5,757 nt of DNA from an uncultured Oscillospiraceae bacterium (lineage in GTDB: Bacteria; Bacillota; Clostridia; Oscillospirales; Oscillospiraceae): assembly GCA_900758315.1 (NCBI GenBank), contig CAAERF010000336.1, forward strand, positions 1 to 5,757, read 5' to 3'. The first letter of the stretch is position 1; each line of letters opens with the position of its first letter. A program made the position numbers and the translations under genes. Below, one piece after another: positions 5,577 through 5,757 of this stretch. The notes beneath the pieces are model-generated. The model was not told where the DNA came from and ran no database searches. It worked only from the letters and a program-made list of their open reading frames with translations.

Positions 5577-5757
5577 GGTTTTTCCTTCCCATGTGCCATA
5601 TCCAGATAAGCCCGCATCGATTTTTCATCGGCACAGGCCGCCCGGATCATCTTGGACAGCATCATCAAGTCGTCGATGAATTGGGAGTACACGCAGAACA
5701 CATCCTTGTCGGAGTCGAAGTGAAACAGATCCCGACCGCTGTTGTTTTCCTCGAACT
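5573..5757 (-). CDS. Imm51-like immunity protein, C-terminal 61 residues only
   Basis: The frame enters from the right edge and ends in TGA at 5573-5575. The visible part reads FEENNSGRDLFHFDSDKD, VFCVYSQFIDDLMMLSKMIR and AACADEKSMRAYL, then GKEKP. A phenylalanine/aspartate segment, then (M/V)FCxYS with a helix, then a CADEKxM helix is the usual C-terminal half of Imm51-type immunity proteins. The assignment is by recalled pattern on a fragment. Its stop overlaps the GTG of the next gene by two bases, so the two are translationally coupled. The N-terminal half lies outside the window. Confidence 0.65.
   Translation of the reverse strand, partial: FEENNSGRDLFHFDSDKDVFCVYSQFIDDLMMLSKMIRAACADEKSMRAYLDMAHGKEKP
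5583..5589 (-). promoter_or_regulatory. Ribosome binding site deciding a GTG start
   Basis: GGAAGGA on the minus strand ends 6 nt before the GTG at 5576. It lies inside the last codons of the upstream gene and supports the non-ATG start. Confidence 0.7.

Noticed and set aside
5150..5679. Plus-strand frames of 139, 100 and 72 codons near the right end
   Set aside because: They overlap the tightly coupled minus-strand small genes, have low-complexity Pro/Ser/Arg-rich translations, and lack convincing ribosome sites.

Overview
All credible genes in this window lie on the minus strand, so transcription runs from position 5757 towards position 1. The Shine-Dalgarno sequences (GGAG or AAGGA, 6-9 nt from the start), tight gene packing, moderately high GC at third codon positions and the protein families all suggest a Firmicute. 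A gut-type Clostridia (Lachnospiraceae or Oscillospiraceae relative) is the best guess; this is inference, with no marker gene to confirm it.

From right to left, the first part (5757 to about 4640) is a string of very small genes. It contains the 3' end of an Imm51-like immunity gene, a GTG-started 70-residue helical protein overlapping it, a 41-residue protein resembling the start of DUF6881 proteins, a 64-codon frame without a convincing start, and a broken DUF6547-like gene. The DUF6547-like gene carries a TAG stop and, 23 nt later, a one-base frameshift. Junctions are overlapping or a few dozen bases long, and no terminator or internal promoter is evident, so this looks like one operon.

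The rest (4627 to 2, 80% of the window) is one uninterrupted minus-strand reading frame of 1542 codons that runs off the left edge. It encodes a giant multidomain protein: an uncharacterised N-terminal module, a DUF2185 (Imm33-like) module, a TPR-like helical block, a large unnamed central region, a second TPR-like block homologous to the first, a DUF4261 module, an acidic linker, a SUFU (Suppressor of fused-like) module, and the beginning of a DUF7832-like module. This matches the 'polyimmunity protein' architecture described by Aravind, Iyer and colleagues, in which several immunity domains for polymorphic toxins are strung together in one chain.

The whole window therefore reads as an immunity island: single-domain immunity genes plus one composite immunity protein, with no toxin gene visible. 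The likely role is cytoplasmic protection against toxins delivered by kin or neighbours. The small broken genes suggest that the array is turning over. Very long open frames also exist on the plus strand, but they are in-register antisense shadows of the giant gene.
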